This document shows, in pieces, positions 1-6,793 of a stretch of DNA of 16,361 nucleotides. The position numbers and the translations under genes are program-made. The DNA comes from an uncultured Aquimonas sp. GTDB taxonomy: Bacteria > Pseudomonadota > Gammaproteobacteria > Xanthomonadales > Xanthomonadaceae. Numbering within the stretch: the stretch's first letter is position 1; each line of letters opens with the position of its first letter. Where the stretch lies: positions 1-16,361 of the forward strand of contig CAMLOR010000057.1 of the NCBI GenBank assembly GCA_946481615.1, given 5' to 3'. A model generated the notes under the pieces. The model was not told the origin of the DNA. It made no database searches and saw nothing but the letters and a program-made list of their open reading frames with translations.

Positions 1-42
1 GCGGACGAGCTCGGGCGCGAGCCCGAGGGACGAGAACGTCAT
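1..42 (-). CDS. rhlE: DEAD-box ATP-dependent RNA helicase, RhlE-like (N-terminal start only)
   Basis: Only the first 14 codons are inside the window; they read MTFSSLGLAPELVR on the minus strand from an ATG at 42-40. This is the usual opening of RhlE-type DEAD-box helicases (Met-x-Phe-x-x-Leu-Gly-Leu followed by a helix that leads to the Q motif). These enzymes unwind short RNA duplexes in ribosome assembly and mRNA decay. A good Shine-Dalgarno AAGGA lies about 8 bases upstream (50-54), which supports the start. The catalytic motifs (Q, Walker A, DEAD, SAT) fall outside the window, so the family call rests on the N-terminus alone; another DEAD-box paralogue is possible. Confidence 0.6.
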   Translation of the reverse strand, partial: MTFSSLGLAPELVR

Positions 43-123
43 GGGTTTTTCCTTGGAGGACCCGAGCGTTCCCGAAAACCGCGCTGCGAGTGTGAAGCTG
101 TGGGGGGCCGGCGTCGTGCGATG

Positions 124-140
124 AGTCGCGTTGCGCGACT
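124..140. promoter_or_regulatory. Perfect 7-bp inverted repeat upstream of rhlE
   Basis: AGTCGCG at 124-130 and CGCGACT at 134-140 are exact reverse complements separated by TTG. The element lies between the terminator of the secreted-protein gene and the rhlE start, about 80 bases upstream of the rhlE ATG. It could be an operator, or a second stem-loop behind the terminator. The sequence shows only the symmetry; any function is inferred. Confidence 0.35.
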
Positions 141-144
141 TGAG

Positions 145-177
145 GGAAAACGGCGCGCCTGCCCGAAGGAGGCGCGC
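145..177 (-). terminator. Rho-independent terminator of the secreted-protein gene
   Basis: Read on the minus strand, an 8-bp stem (arms 170-177 and 153-160, GCGCGCCT with AGGCGCGC) with a 9-base loop is followed after two bases by TTTT (147-150). It starts 22 bases after the TAA of the minus-strand gene ending at 200, the expected place for an intrinsic terminator. The U-tract is short, so termination may be partial. Confidence 0.6.
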
Positions 178-199
178 ACTCTACGCGAAAGGGCCGGAA

Positions 200-1039
200 T
201 TAGCTACCCGAACGCGTCTGGATGCCTTCCAGGTACCAGCCGCCGTTCACCCGCACCAGCGTGCCGGTGCCCTTGACCTCGCTGCCGCCCTCGTCGCCGA
301 CGAACTCGACCCAGGCCTTGTCGCCGTCCATCGTGCCGCCCGTGATGCGCTTGATCTTCGGCGTGAAGAGCTTGGCCATGGTGAGCATTTCCTCGATCTG
401 GCCGGCCTTCTTCGCCTCCACGATGCCGGCGCGCCGTTCCGGGTGGCTGAGCGCGGTCATCTTGTCGACGTCGCCGGCGAGCGTGGCATCCACCACCGCG
501 CGCAGCACCTTGCCCGGTTCGCCGCCATCGGCCGGCAGCGGCGTGCCGGCACGCGCCAGCGGGCCGGTCTTCTGGATCGGCAGGTCGAAGCTGACGTCGG
601 TGACGAGATCCTCGCCTGCCATCTTGACGGTGCCGGCGACGCGCTCGGCGGTGCGCGAGGTGAGCACGACGCTGGGTTCGTAGTCGCTGCTGTAGCCGCC
701 GCTGCTGCTGCCCATCGAATAGCGGATGTTGTGGCCGCCGTAGCCGCCTTCCTCCTCGTCGATGTCGACGCTGAGCGATTGGCCGTCGGCGTCGCCTTCG
801 TACTCCATGAGGTCGAAGGTGCCGAACTCGCCGTCGTCGGCCCAGGCGGCGCGGTCCCACTTGTGCTGCGCGAAGACGATCTGCAGATCCTCGCCCTCCA
901 TCGTGGCGATGGCGTCGGCCACGGGCCAGGACTGGCCGTCGATGGTCACCGTGCCGGTGGCGCCGTCCTTGGCGAAGGCGCTGGCGGCGCTGCAGATCAG
1001 CGCGGCGGCGAGGAGGGTGCGCGACGGAAACGGGTGCAT
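200..1039 (-). CDS. Secreted protein of unknown function (signal peptide, 279 aa)
   Basis: I do not recognise a named family. The start at ATG 1039 is chosen because a Shine-Dalgarno AGGAG lies 8 bases upstream and a clean signal peptide follows: a short n-region, hydrophobic residues 8-21, and an AFA cleavage site near residue 23. The reading frame stays open upstream to 1252, but that extension runs into the divergent transporter gene. The mature protein has an acidic, beta-rich N-terminal half (about 28-155) with a Gly/Ser/Tyr-rich patch at 99-120. After a linker near 160-175 comes a C-terminal region (about 176-276) that resembles small NTF2-like/DUF4878-type folds: a helix pair with Ala/Met, then strands ending in NGGWYLEGI. 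It is probably periplasmic and single-copy transcribed, with its own terminator at 145-177. It shares a divergent promoter region with the MFS gene. No catalytic motif is evident. Confidence 0.75.
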   Translation of the reverse strand: MHPFPSRTLLAAALICSAASAFAKDGATGTVTIDGQSWPVADAIATMEGEDLQIVFAQHKWDRAAWADDGEFGTFDLMEYEGDADGQSLSVDIDEEEGGYGGHNIRYSMGSSSGGYSSDYEPSVVLTSRTAERVAGTVKMAGEDLVTDVSFDLPIQKTGPLARAGTPLPADGGEPGKVLRAVVDATLAGDVDKMTALSHPERRAGIVEAKKAGQIEEMLTMAKLFTPKIKRITGGTMDGDKAWVEFVGDEGGSEVKGTGTLVRVNGGWYLEGIQTRSGS

Positions 1040-1148
1040 GGCGTTCTCCTGGTGCGGGGTGGGCAATCGGCACAACGCGGAGAGGGTGGGGCGGAGGACA
1101 GCCCGGCGCGCGCTAGTATGCGCCGTCCTCGAGGCCGCTTCGAAATCC
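1040..1148. promoter_or_regulatory. Divergent promoter region (secreted protein / MFS transporter)
   Basis: These 109 bases separate two divergent starts and must hold both promoters. The best visible element is TAGTAT at 1114-1119, a -10-like hexamer for the rightward transporter gene that would give a leader of roughly 23 bases. On the opposite strand the same bases read CATACT. No convincing -35 element is visible for either direction. Confidence 0.4.
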
Positions 1149-2459
1149 ATGACCGACACCGCCGCCACCGCGATCCGCGCCGAGCATCCACCCGGCGTTC
1201 CCCCCGTGCAGCGGCGCGAGATCGCGGCCTGGGCCTGCTTCGATTTCGCCAACTCCGGCTACACCACGGTCGTCATCACCGCGGTGTTCAACGCCTTCTT
1301 CGTCGGCGTGATCGCCGGCAAGGCCGGTTGGGCCACGCTGGCCTGGACGGTGGCGCTCTCGGTCTCGTACGCGCTCAACGTGCTCACCTCGCCGCTGATC
1401 GGCGCCTACGCCGACCTTCGCGCGCGCAAGAAGGAGCTGCTGCTGGCGGCGACCGTCGTGTGCATCCTCGGCACGGCGCTGTTGTCGCTGTGCGGACCGG
1501 GCGACGTGGTGCTGGCGCTTTGCATCGTCGTGATCGGCAACTTCGCCTTCGGCATGGGCGAGAACCTGATCGCGGCCTTCCTGCCGGAACTGGTGAAGCA
1601 GGACGCCATGGGCAAGGTGAGCGGCTGGGGCTGGGCGCTCGGTTATCTCGGCGGTCTGCTGGTGCTGGCGCTGTGCCTGTGGTGGATCCAGTCCTCGCCG
1701 CGGCCGGCGGCCGAATCGGTGCCGCAGACGATGCTGATCACTGCGGCGGCATTCGCGCTGGCCGCGCTGCCGACCATGCTGTTGTTGCGCGAACGCGCGC
1801 GGCCGCAGACGGCCAGCAAGCGCGAGATCTGGAACCTCGCGCGCAGCCGCGTGCGCGACGCGCTGGCCGGCGGGCACGGCCTGCTAGATCTGCGCCGCTT
1901 CCTGATGTGCATCGTCTGCTATCAGGCCGGCGTGCAGACGGTGATCGCACTGGCCGCGATCTACACCGAGCAGGCGCTGGGTTTTTCCACCGCCGACAGC
2001 ATCAAGCTGATTTTGCTGGTGAACATCACCGCGGCCGCCGGCGCCTTCGTGTTCGGCTGGATCCAGGATCGCCTCGGCCATCGCCTCACGCTCTCGATCA
2101 CGCTGGTCGGCTGGCTGCTCGCCATCGGCCTGCTGTTCGCGAGCGATACGCGTCCGATGGTGTGGCTGGCGGCGAACGTCGCGGGCCTGTGCCTCGGCGC
2201 CTCGCAATCGGCCGGCCGCGCGCTGGTCGGCTATCTGTGTCCGCCCGCGCGCGAAGCCGAGATCTTCGGCCTCTGGGGCCTGGCCGTGAAACTCGCTTCC
2301 ATCCTCGGCCCGCTGAGCTACGGCCTCGTCAACGCCGCCACGAACGGCAACCACCGCATCTCCATCGCCGTCACCGCCGTTTTCTTCGTAGCCGGGCTGC
2401 TGCTGCTCGCGCGCGTCGACGTGAAGCGCGGGCACGAAGCGGCGCGCGCTGTGCCATGA
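1149..2459 (+). CDS. UMF1 family MFS transporter (Atg22-like), 436 aa
   Basis: This is a polytopic inner-membrane transporter of the major facilitator superfamily, UMF1/Atg22-like branch; the substrate is unknown. The diagnostic opening FDFANSGYTTVV (residues 31-42) matches the Y/FDFANSxY signature of the family. An MFS motif-A-like loop (GAYADLRARKK, about 85-95) follows the second/third membrane segment. The family segment near 150-165 also fits (FLPEL...GKVSGWGWALGYLGG). About twelve hydrophobic segments cover the length, and the size is normal for the family. The start at ATG 1149 is preferred because the longer open frame back to 762 lies under the divergent secreted-protein gene. It stands alone; the next gene, hicA, begins 95 bases downstream with its own operator candidate. 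No regulation beyond the shared divergent promoter region can be read. Confidence 0.9.
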   Translation: MTDTAATAIRAEHPPGVPPVQRREIAAWACFDFANSGYTTVVITAVFNAFFVGVIAGKAGWATLAWTVALSVSYALNVLTSPLIGAYADLRARKKELLLAATVVCILGTALLSLCGPGDVVLALCIVVIGNFAFGMGENLIAAFLPELVKQDAMGKVSGWGWALGYLGGLLVLALCLWWIQSSPRPAAESVPQTMLITAAAFALAALPTMLLLRERARPQTASKREIWNLARSRVRDALAGGHGLLDLRRFLMCIVCYQAGVQTVIALAAIYTEQALGFSTADSIKLILLVNITAAAGAFVFGWIQDRLGHRLTLSITLVGWLLAIGLLFASDTRPMVWLAANVAGLCLGASQSAGRALVGYLCPPAREAEIFGLWGLAVKLASILGPLSYGLVNAATNGNHRISIAVTAVFFVAGLLLLARVDVKRGHEAARAVP

Positions 2460-2507
2460 CATTGGGCTGAACGTTTCCTTCGGCAGCTCCGGCGCGTACC
2501 CGCAACA

Positions 2508-2525
2508 GTACACAATAATGTGTAC
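2508..2525. promoter_or_regulatory. Palindromic operator candidate of hicAB, with overlapping -10
   Basis: The sequence GTACACAATAATGTGTAC has perfect 7-bp arms around a 4-base AT-only centre. It lies 30 bases before the hicA start in otherwise GC-rich DNA. A -10-like TACACT (2523-2528) overlaps its right arm, so a repressor bound here would block transcription. HicB antitoxins with a C-terminal helix-turn-helix are known to repress their own operon through palindromes, which makes this the natural HicB/HicAB binding site. No clear -35 is visible. Confidence 0.6.
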
Positions 2526-2554
2526 ACTATCGCGTGCCGGTCGCGGGAGGCGGC

Positions 2555-2743
2555 TTGAAGCAAAGCGAGTTCAGGCGGTGGCTCGAGGCTCAGGGAGTTT
2601 CGGTGGTCGATGGGTCGAAGCACTTGAAACTGCGATATCGGGACCGCCAGACGGTCATGCCGCGGCACCCGGCCCGTGAGATTCACGAGAAATTGCGCCG
2701 GAACATTCTTCGGCAACTTGGAATGGAGACGCCGCGATGCTGA
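2555..2743 (+). CDS. hicA: HicA toxin (mRNA interferase), 62 aa, TTG start
   Basis: HicA is the toxin of a type II toxin-antitoxin pair: a small dsRBD-like fold that cleaves mRNA in the cytoplasm until HicB neutralises it. The protein opens MKQSEFRRWLEAQGVSV, has the active-site segment GSKHLKL with the catalytic His at residue 23, and continues with VMPRHP, all close to Escherichia coli HicA. That similarity and a GGGAGG at 2545-2550 place the start at TTG 2555. A GTG at 2534 in the same frame would add seven residues not seen in the family, so it is less likely. The rare TTG start and short 4-base spacing would keep toxin translation low. The stop codon overlaps the hicB start, so the two are translationally coupled. 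All key residues are present and the gene looks intact. Confidence 0.92.
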   Translation: MKQSEFRRWLEAQGVSVVDGSKHLKLRYRDRQTVMPRHPAREIHEKLRRNILRQLGMETPRC

Positions 2744-3153
2744 TGTATCCCGCACGCATCACCCCTGACGGGGCCGGCTATTTCGTGCGTTTCCCGGACA
2801 TTCCAGAAGCACTGGCCGGGGGCGATAGTCGCGATGATGCACTCGCCGAAGCGCGTGATGCTCTCGAAACCGCGATGGAATTCTATTTCGAGGATGCCCG
2901 GCCGGTGCCGATGCCGTCCCAGCCGAAGCGGGGCCAGGTGCTCGTGGAGCTTCCTTCCAGCGTTGCGGCCAAAGTGCTGCTCTTGAACAGCATGATCGAA
3001 GAGAACGTGTCCGCGGCCGAACTGGCGCGCCGCCTCGGCACGACCCCGCAGACGGTCAACCGCATCGTCACGCTGCGGCATCCCACCAAGATCGACACGA
3101 TCGCCGAAGCGCTCCGGGCGCTCGGGCGCCGGCTCACGCTCTCGGTCGTCTAG
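2737..3153 (+). CDS. hicB: HicB antitoxin with C-terminal helix-turn-helix, 138 aa
   Basis: HicB binds and inhibits HicA and represses the operon. Residues 1-60 form the partly degraded RNase-H-like HicB domain (YPARITPDGAGYFVRFPDIPEA, then the EFYFED segment near 48-53). Residues about 75-135 form an XRE-like helix-turn-helix (ELARRLGTTPQTVNRI near 95-110). The order and length match Escherichia coli HicB. It overlaps hicA by seven bases. Two starts are possible, ATG 2737 and ATG 2743 (the second inside the hicA stop as TGATG); a GGAG about 8 bases before 2737 favours the first. Its TAG stop shares a CTAG with the stop of the convergent barrel gene, so nothing separates them. The antitoxin follows the toxin, as is usual in hic loci. 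Confidence 0.92.
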   Translation: MLMYPARITPDGAGYFVRFPDIPEALAGGDSRDDALAEARDALETAMEFYFEDARPVPMPSQPKRGQVLVELPSSVAAKVLLLNSMIEENVSAAELARRLGTTPQTVNRIVTLRHPTKIDTIAEALRALGRRLTLSVV

Positions 3154-4451
3154 AACAGCAGGCGCGCGTTGAGCTGCACCTGCGTCGCGCCCAGATCGCG
3201 CGAGGGCACGGGCAGGTCGGGTTGCGAGCGGCGGCCGTCGAGGCGCAGCACTTCGCCGGTGAGGCGCAGCCAGGGGCGGGGGCGCCAGTTGAGCGCGAAG
3301 GTGAGGGCGCGGCCATGTTCGGCGCTGCCGTCGCCGCCGGTGAGCACATCCTCGCGGGTGTGGAACCAGTCGACGCGCAGCGCGGGGCGCCAGTCGCCGC
3401 GGGTCCAGCCGGCGAGCACGAATGCGCTGGCGAACCCGGTTTCGCTGAGGAAGTAGGGGCTCGGCGCGAAGTAGGTGTCGCCGTGCATGGCCTGCGCGAT
3501 CAGCGCGACGTCGCCGATCTCCGTCTGCGCGGCCAGGGCCCAGAAGCGCGTGTCCCAGGTGAAGATTTCGCTGTGCCCCTGTTGCTCGGAGGTCGAGCCG
3601 TCAGCGTTGTTGTCGTAACGCGTGAGGCGCAGGCGGCCGAAGGCCGGCGCCTGCCATTCGAGCGCGGCGTGCCAGCCGATGCGATCGTCGATTTCGCGGT
3701 ACGGGTCGTAGCGGCGCGGCAGCGGTTCGTCCTGTGCGAGGGCGATGACGTCCGGTTCGCGCAATCGGCAGCCGATGCCGCACATCGCGTCCGTCAGCGC
3801 CCAGCCGCGCGCGAACAGGATCTCGCCGGCCGGATCGTTGCGGCCGAACAGTGCGGCGCTGGCTTCCAGCGTGCCGCGCTCGCCGCGCCACTCGTAGCCG
3901 CCCTGCAGGCCGACGGTGCGCAGTTCCTCGCCGACCCAGGTGTTGATCGCAGAAGACGTCAGTGTCCAGCGGCTGCTCCAGCCGATGGCGTCGTTCTCGT
4001 AGGACACCGGCGGGAAGAATGCCCCGGCCTGCAGCCAGCCGCGGCCGCGCGTGGTCGAGACGGGGCGCCAGCGCAGGTACGCCTCGACGATTTCGACGCC
4101 ATTGCCGCCGGCGTTCTGCACTTGCAGGTCGGCGAAGGCGAGCAGCGCGGGCGTCATCTGCCAGCTGCCCGCGAGTGCTGCGCTCGCGGCTTCGAGGCGG
4201 GTTTCGTCGCCGCGCCGCAGGCGGCCTTCGCCGCCGTCGAGGAAGCTGCGTTCGCCGCCGGTGTCGACGGCGCGCAGGTCGAAGAAGCCGTGCCAGTGGA
4301 TGTCGGTTGCGTGCGCGGCGCAGCACATCGCCATACCCGTGAGCATCTTCGTCATTCCCGCGAAGGCGGGAATCCAGCGACGTGCGAGGCGCGTGGGAAG
4401 GGCGACGTCACTGGGTCCCCGCCTGCGCGGGGACGACGGCCGAAAGGTCAT
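3150..4451 (-). CDS. Outer-membrane beta-barrel (porin-like) protein
   Basis: Third gene of the cupredoxin-EAL operon, predicted to sit in the outer membrane. After an Ala/His-Ala cleavage site (CCAAHA before TDIHWHGFFDLR), the chain alternates polar and aromatic/hydrophobic strands rich in Trp, Tyr and Arg. It ends in a classical BAM-recognised last strand with terminal Phe (VQLNARLLF). Cys residues occur at an extracellular-loop-like site (MCGIGCRL). No named porin family is recognised. The start is uncertain. ATG 4451 overlaps the stop of the EAL gene as ATGA and has a GGAG 8 bases upstream, but then the first ~32 residues are encoded by a REP hairpin pair (ending WIPAFAGMTK). Starting at ATG 4355 or 4346 gives a short but usable signal peptide of 13-16 residues, with poor ribosome binding sites. 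The gene ends in the same CTAG as hicB. It probably pairs functionally with the copper protein and c-di-GMP phosphodiesterase upstream. Confidence 0.75.
   Translation of the reverse strand: MTFRPSSPRRRGPSDVALPTRLARRWIPAFAGMTKMLTGMAMCCAAHATDIHWHGFFDLRAVDTGGERSFLDGGEGRLRRGDETRLEAASAALAGSWQMTPALLAFADLQVQNAGGNGVEIVEAYLRWRPVSTTRGRGWLQAGAFFPPVSYENDAIGWSSRWTLTSSAINTWVGEELRTVGLQGGYEWRGERGTLEASAALFGRNDPAGEILFARGWALTDAMCGIGCRLREPDVIALAQDEPLPRRYDPYREIDDRIGWHAALEWQAPAFGRLRLTRYDNNADGSTSEQQGHSEIFTWDTRFWALAAQTEIGDVALIAQAMHGDTYFAPSPYFLSETGFASAFVLAGWTRGDWRPALRVDWFHTREDVLTGGDGSAEHGRALTFALNWRPRPWLRLTGEVLRLDGRRSQPDLPVPSRDLGATQVQLNARLLF
4350..4438. repeat. Inverted pair of REP-like hairpins (BIME-like)
   Basis: There are two palindromic units in opposite orientation. 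The first has arms ATTCCCGC (4354-4361) and GCGGGAAT (4366-4373) with loop GAAG. The second has GTCCCCGC (4415-4422) and GCGGGGAC (4427-4434) with loop CTGC. The second, reverse-complemented, matches the first over about 28 bases with five differences, four of them compensatory in the stem. This is the widespread dispersed repeat whose translation gives the familiar SPRRRGPS / RWIPAFAGMT peptides. Such elements are mobilised in trans by RAYT-type enzymes in many genomes; no such gene is in this window. It lies at the junction of the EAL and barrel genes and could form a stable RNA stem there. Confidence 0.85.
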
Positions 4452-6784
4452 GGCACGAACTCCGCGTCCCGTCCCGCCGCCAGCGCATCGAACGCCGCCA
4501 CCTGCAGCGGCCGCGAGATGAAATAGCCCTGCGCGTGATCGCAGCCGATTTCGCGCAAGTAGGCGAGGGTGGCCTCGTCCTCCACGCCTTCGGACGTGAC
4601 GCGATAGCCGAGCCGGTGTCCGAGATCGACGATGGTGCGCACGATGGTGCGGTCCTCCGCATCGCTGGCCAGTTTCAGCACGAAGCTCTTGTCGATCTTG
4701 ATCTCGCGCACGGGCAGCCGGCGCAGATAGGCCAGCGACGATTGCCCCACGCCGAAGTCGTCGATCGCGATGTCGATGCCCTGATCGGCGATGCGCCTGA
4801 GCACCGCGATCGCGGCGTTGGGTTCGGCCATCACCGCGCTTTCGGTGATCTCGAGCAACAGGCGCTGCGGCGGCAGCGCATGCAGCGACAGCAGTTCGGA
4901 CACACGGCGCGGCAGATCGCGATCGCTCAGATCGCGCGCCGAGAGGTTCACCGCCACGCGCAGGTCGCGTCCGGCCGCCTGCCAGCGCTGCGCCTGCGCG
5001 ATGCCCGCGGCCAGCGCCCAGCGCGTGAGGCGCCGGATGTTGCCGCTGCTCTCGGCCAAGGCGATGAAGGCATCCGGCGCCAGCGTGCCCAGGCGCGGAT
5101 GGTGCCAGCGCACCAGGCCTTCGCCGCCGTCGATGCGATGGCTCGCCAGATCCAGGCGCGGCTGGTAGAGCAGTTCGAGCTGGCCGGCGTCGATGGCTTC
5201 GCGCAATTCGCCGATCAGCGCCAGGCGCTCGGGACGGTGCGGATCGGAGGCACGGTCGTAGACGCCCACGGCTTCCTCGGTGCCGAGCGCGGCGAACAAT
5301 GCGACATCGGCATGGCGCAGCAATTCGGCGGCCTGCGTACCGTGCTCGGGCGCGAGCGCGATGCCCACGGCAGGCGCCAGGTCGAGCGCGATGCCCGCTT
5401 CCTGATATGGCTCGCCCAGTGCATCCAGCACGCGGAAGGCCATCGCGATGGCCTCGGCGCGTCCCGCGCCCGGCAGCCACAGCAGGAACTGATGCTCGGC
5501 CGCACGCGCCGCCACGCGTTCGCCCGCCACGCGCTGCAGGCGTTCGGCGGCATCGTGCATGAGGCGGTCGGCGATGGCATGGCCCATGGTCTTGACGACC
5601 TCGGCCACGCGCAGCACGCCGATCATCAGCAACGCGCCCGGCGGCTGCGGCTGCAGGGCGAGGCGATGCTGGATCGCGTCCTCGGCGGCGATGCGGTTGG
5701 GCAGTCCGGTCACGCTGTCGTGTTCGGACTGGAAGCGGATGCGTTCCTCGCGTTCGCCGATGGCCTGCGCCATGTTGGCGAAGGCGGCCGCCAGCTGGCC
5801 GATCTCGCCGCCCTGGTGCAGCGCCGGCGGCGGTGCGTAGTCGCCGCCCTCGATGCGCCGCGCGGTGGCCGCCAGCGTTTCCACCGGCCGCGAAACTCCG
5901 CGCGCGATCAGCCAGGCGCCACCCACGCCGGCCACGAGGCCTACCGCGAGCAGTGCCGACCATGCCAATGCGACCGGCTTGTAGGGCCGCAGCGCATCGT
6001 CCAGCGAATGCGCGAGCACGGCCGCCATCGGTGCGGCGCCCGGGGCCGTGCGCAGCGCCGCCGCATGCACGACGTATTCGCGCCCGTCGAGCAGCACCAG
6101 CGTCGGCGCCACCGGAAGCTGGGCGCCCTGCGCGAAGCGCGGCGTGATCCGCAGGCCGGCGCTGCCGCTCGCCAGCGCCACCCAATGGCCATCGGCGCCG
6201 CGCGCGCTCAGTTCGATCGCGTGCGGCAGGGCGGAGAGCCGCTGCAGCTCGGCCAGGCGCGTATCGTCGATCGGAATGGCCGCGGCGATCAGCGCGATCG
6301 GCTGCGGCGCGTTCACCGGCACCACCACCATCCACCATGCGCGCCCGTCGATCGCCGCCACCGCGGCCGCGCGCTTCTCGAAGGCGCCGCCGACGAGTTC
6401 GGCCAGCGGGAAATGCGTGGCCGGCGCGTCGCCTTCTTCGCCGGTGTCCGCCTGCACGCTGCCGTCGAGGCCGAGCTGGAACATGCGCGCGGCGCCGACG
6501 CGGCGGCCGTGGTTGCGCAGCGCCGAGCGCACCGTGTCGCGATCGCGTTCGGCGATGGCGGCACGCAGGGCATAGTCGAGCGCCAGCACCTGCACGTTGT
6601 CGGCGACGCGCTGCGAGAGATCGTCGAGTTGCCGCACGAAGGCCTGCGCGGCGACGCCGAGCTGGCGCTCGCCTTCCGCAATGAGCGCGCGCCGCGTCAC
6701 CTCGTACAACAGCAGCGCCGTGAGCGCCTGCACCGCCACCAGGGTGGCGACCAGGAACAGCGCGAGGCGCAGGCGGAAACCCAT
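4448..6784 (-). CDS. Membrane sensor with HAMP, degenerate GGDEF and EAL domains (c-di-GMP phosphodiesterase)
   Basis: A 778-residue inner-membrane signalling protein, second gene of the cupredoxin operon. Segments: TM1 about 7-27; a periplasmic sensor of about 240 residues (30-268) without an obvious named fold; TM2 about 270-293; HAMP about 294-345; a GGDEF-like domain about 350-510; EAL about 520-770. The GGDEF signature is replaced by AAEHQF (429-433), so cyclase activity is not expected. The EAL domain retains the metal and catalytic residues: E555 in an EGL variant of the motif (EGLVRW), N613, E645, D675-D676, K696, E732 and Q752. Loop 6 reads DDFGVG rather than the common DDFGTG. It therefore probably hydrolyses c-di-GMP in response to a periplasmic signal. 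It starts 9 bases after the cupredoxin stop with a GAGG ribosome site. Its TGA overlaps the barrel-gene ATG. Confidence 0.9.
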   Translation of the reverse strand: MGFRLRLALFLVATLVAVQALTALLLYEVTRRALIAEGERQLGVAAQAFVRQLDDLSQRVADNVQVLALDYALRAAIAERDRDTVRSALRNHGRRVGAARMFQLGLDGSVQADTGEEGDAPATHFPLAELVGGAFEKRAAAVAAIDGRAWWMVVVPVNAPQPIALIAAAIPIDDTRLAELQRLSALPHAIELSARGADGHWVALASGSAGLRITPRFAQGAQLPVAPTLVLLDGREYVVHAAALRTAPGAAPMAAVLAHSLDDALRPYKPVALAWSALLAVGLVAGVGGAWLIARGVSRPVETLAATARRIEGGDYAPPPALHQGGEIGQLAAAFANMAQAIGEREERIRFQSEHDSVTGLPNRIAAEDAIQHRLALQPQPPGALLMIGVLRVAEVVKTMGHAIADRLMHDAAERLQRVAGERVAARAAEHQFLLWLPGAGRAEAIAMAFRVLDALGEPYQEAGIALDLAPAVGIALAPEHGTQAAELLRHADVALFAALGTEEAVGVYDRASDPHRPERLALIGELREAIDAGQLELLYQPRLDLASHRIDGGEGLVRWHHPRLGTLAPDAFIALAESSGNIRRLTRWALAAGIAQAQRWQAAGRDLRVAVNLSARDLSDRDLPRRVSELLSLHALPPQRLLLEITESAVMAEPNAAIAVLRRIADQGIDIAIDDFGVGQSSLAYLRRLPVREIKIDKSFVLKLASDAEDRTIVRTIVDLGHRLGYRVTSEGVEDEATLAYLREIGCDHAQGYFISRPLQVAAFDALAAGRDAEFVP

Positions 6785-6793
6785 GCGCGGCCC

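Noticed and set aside
131..2470. A 779-codon open frame on the plus strand
   Set aside because: It runs antisense to the secreted-protein gene and out of frame with the MFS gene; the product is compositionally biased with no recognisable motif.
4354..4434. REP hairpins as a CRISPR repeat pair or Rho-independent terminator
   Set aside because: There are only two units, in opposite orientation, with no regular spacer and no T-run. The sequence matches the common dispersed REP type.
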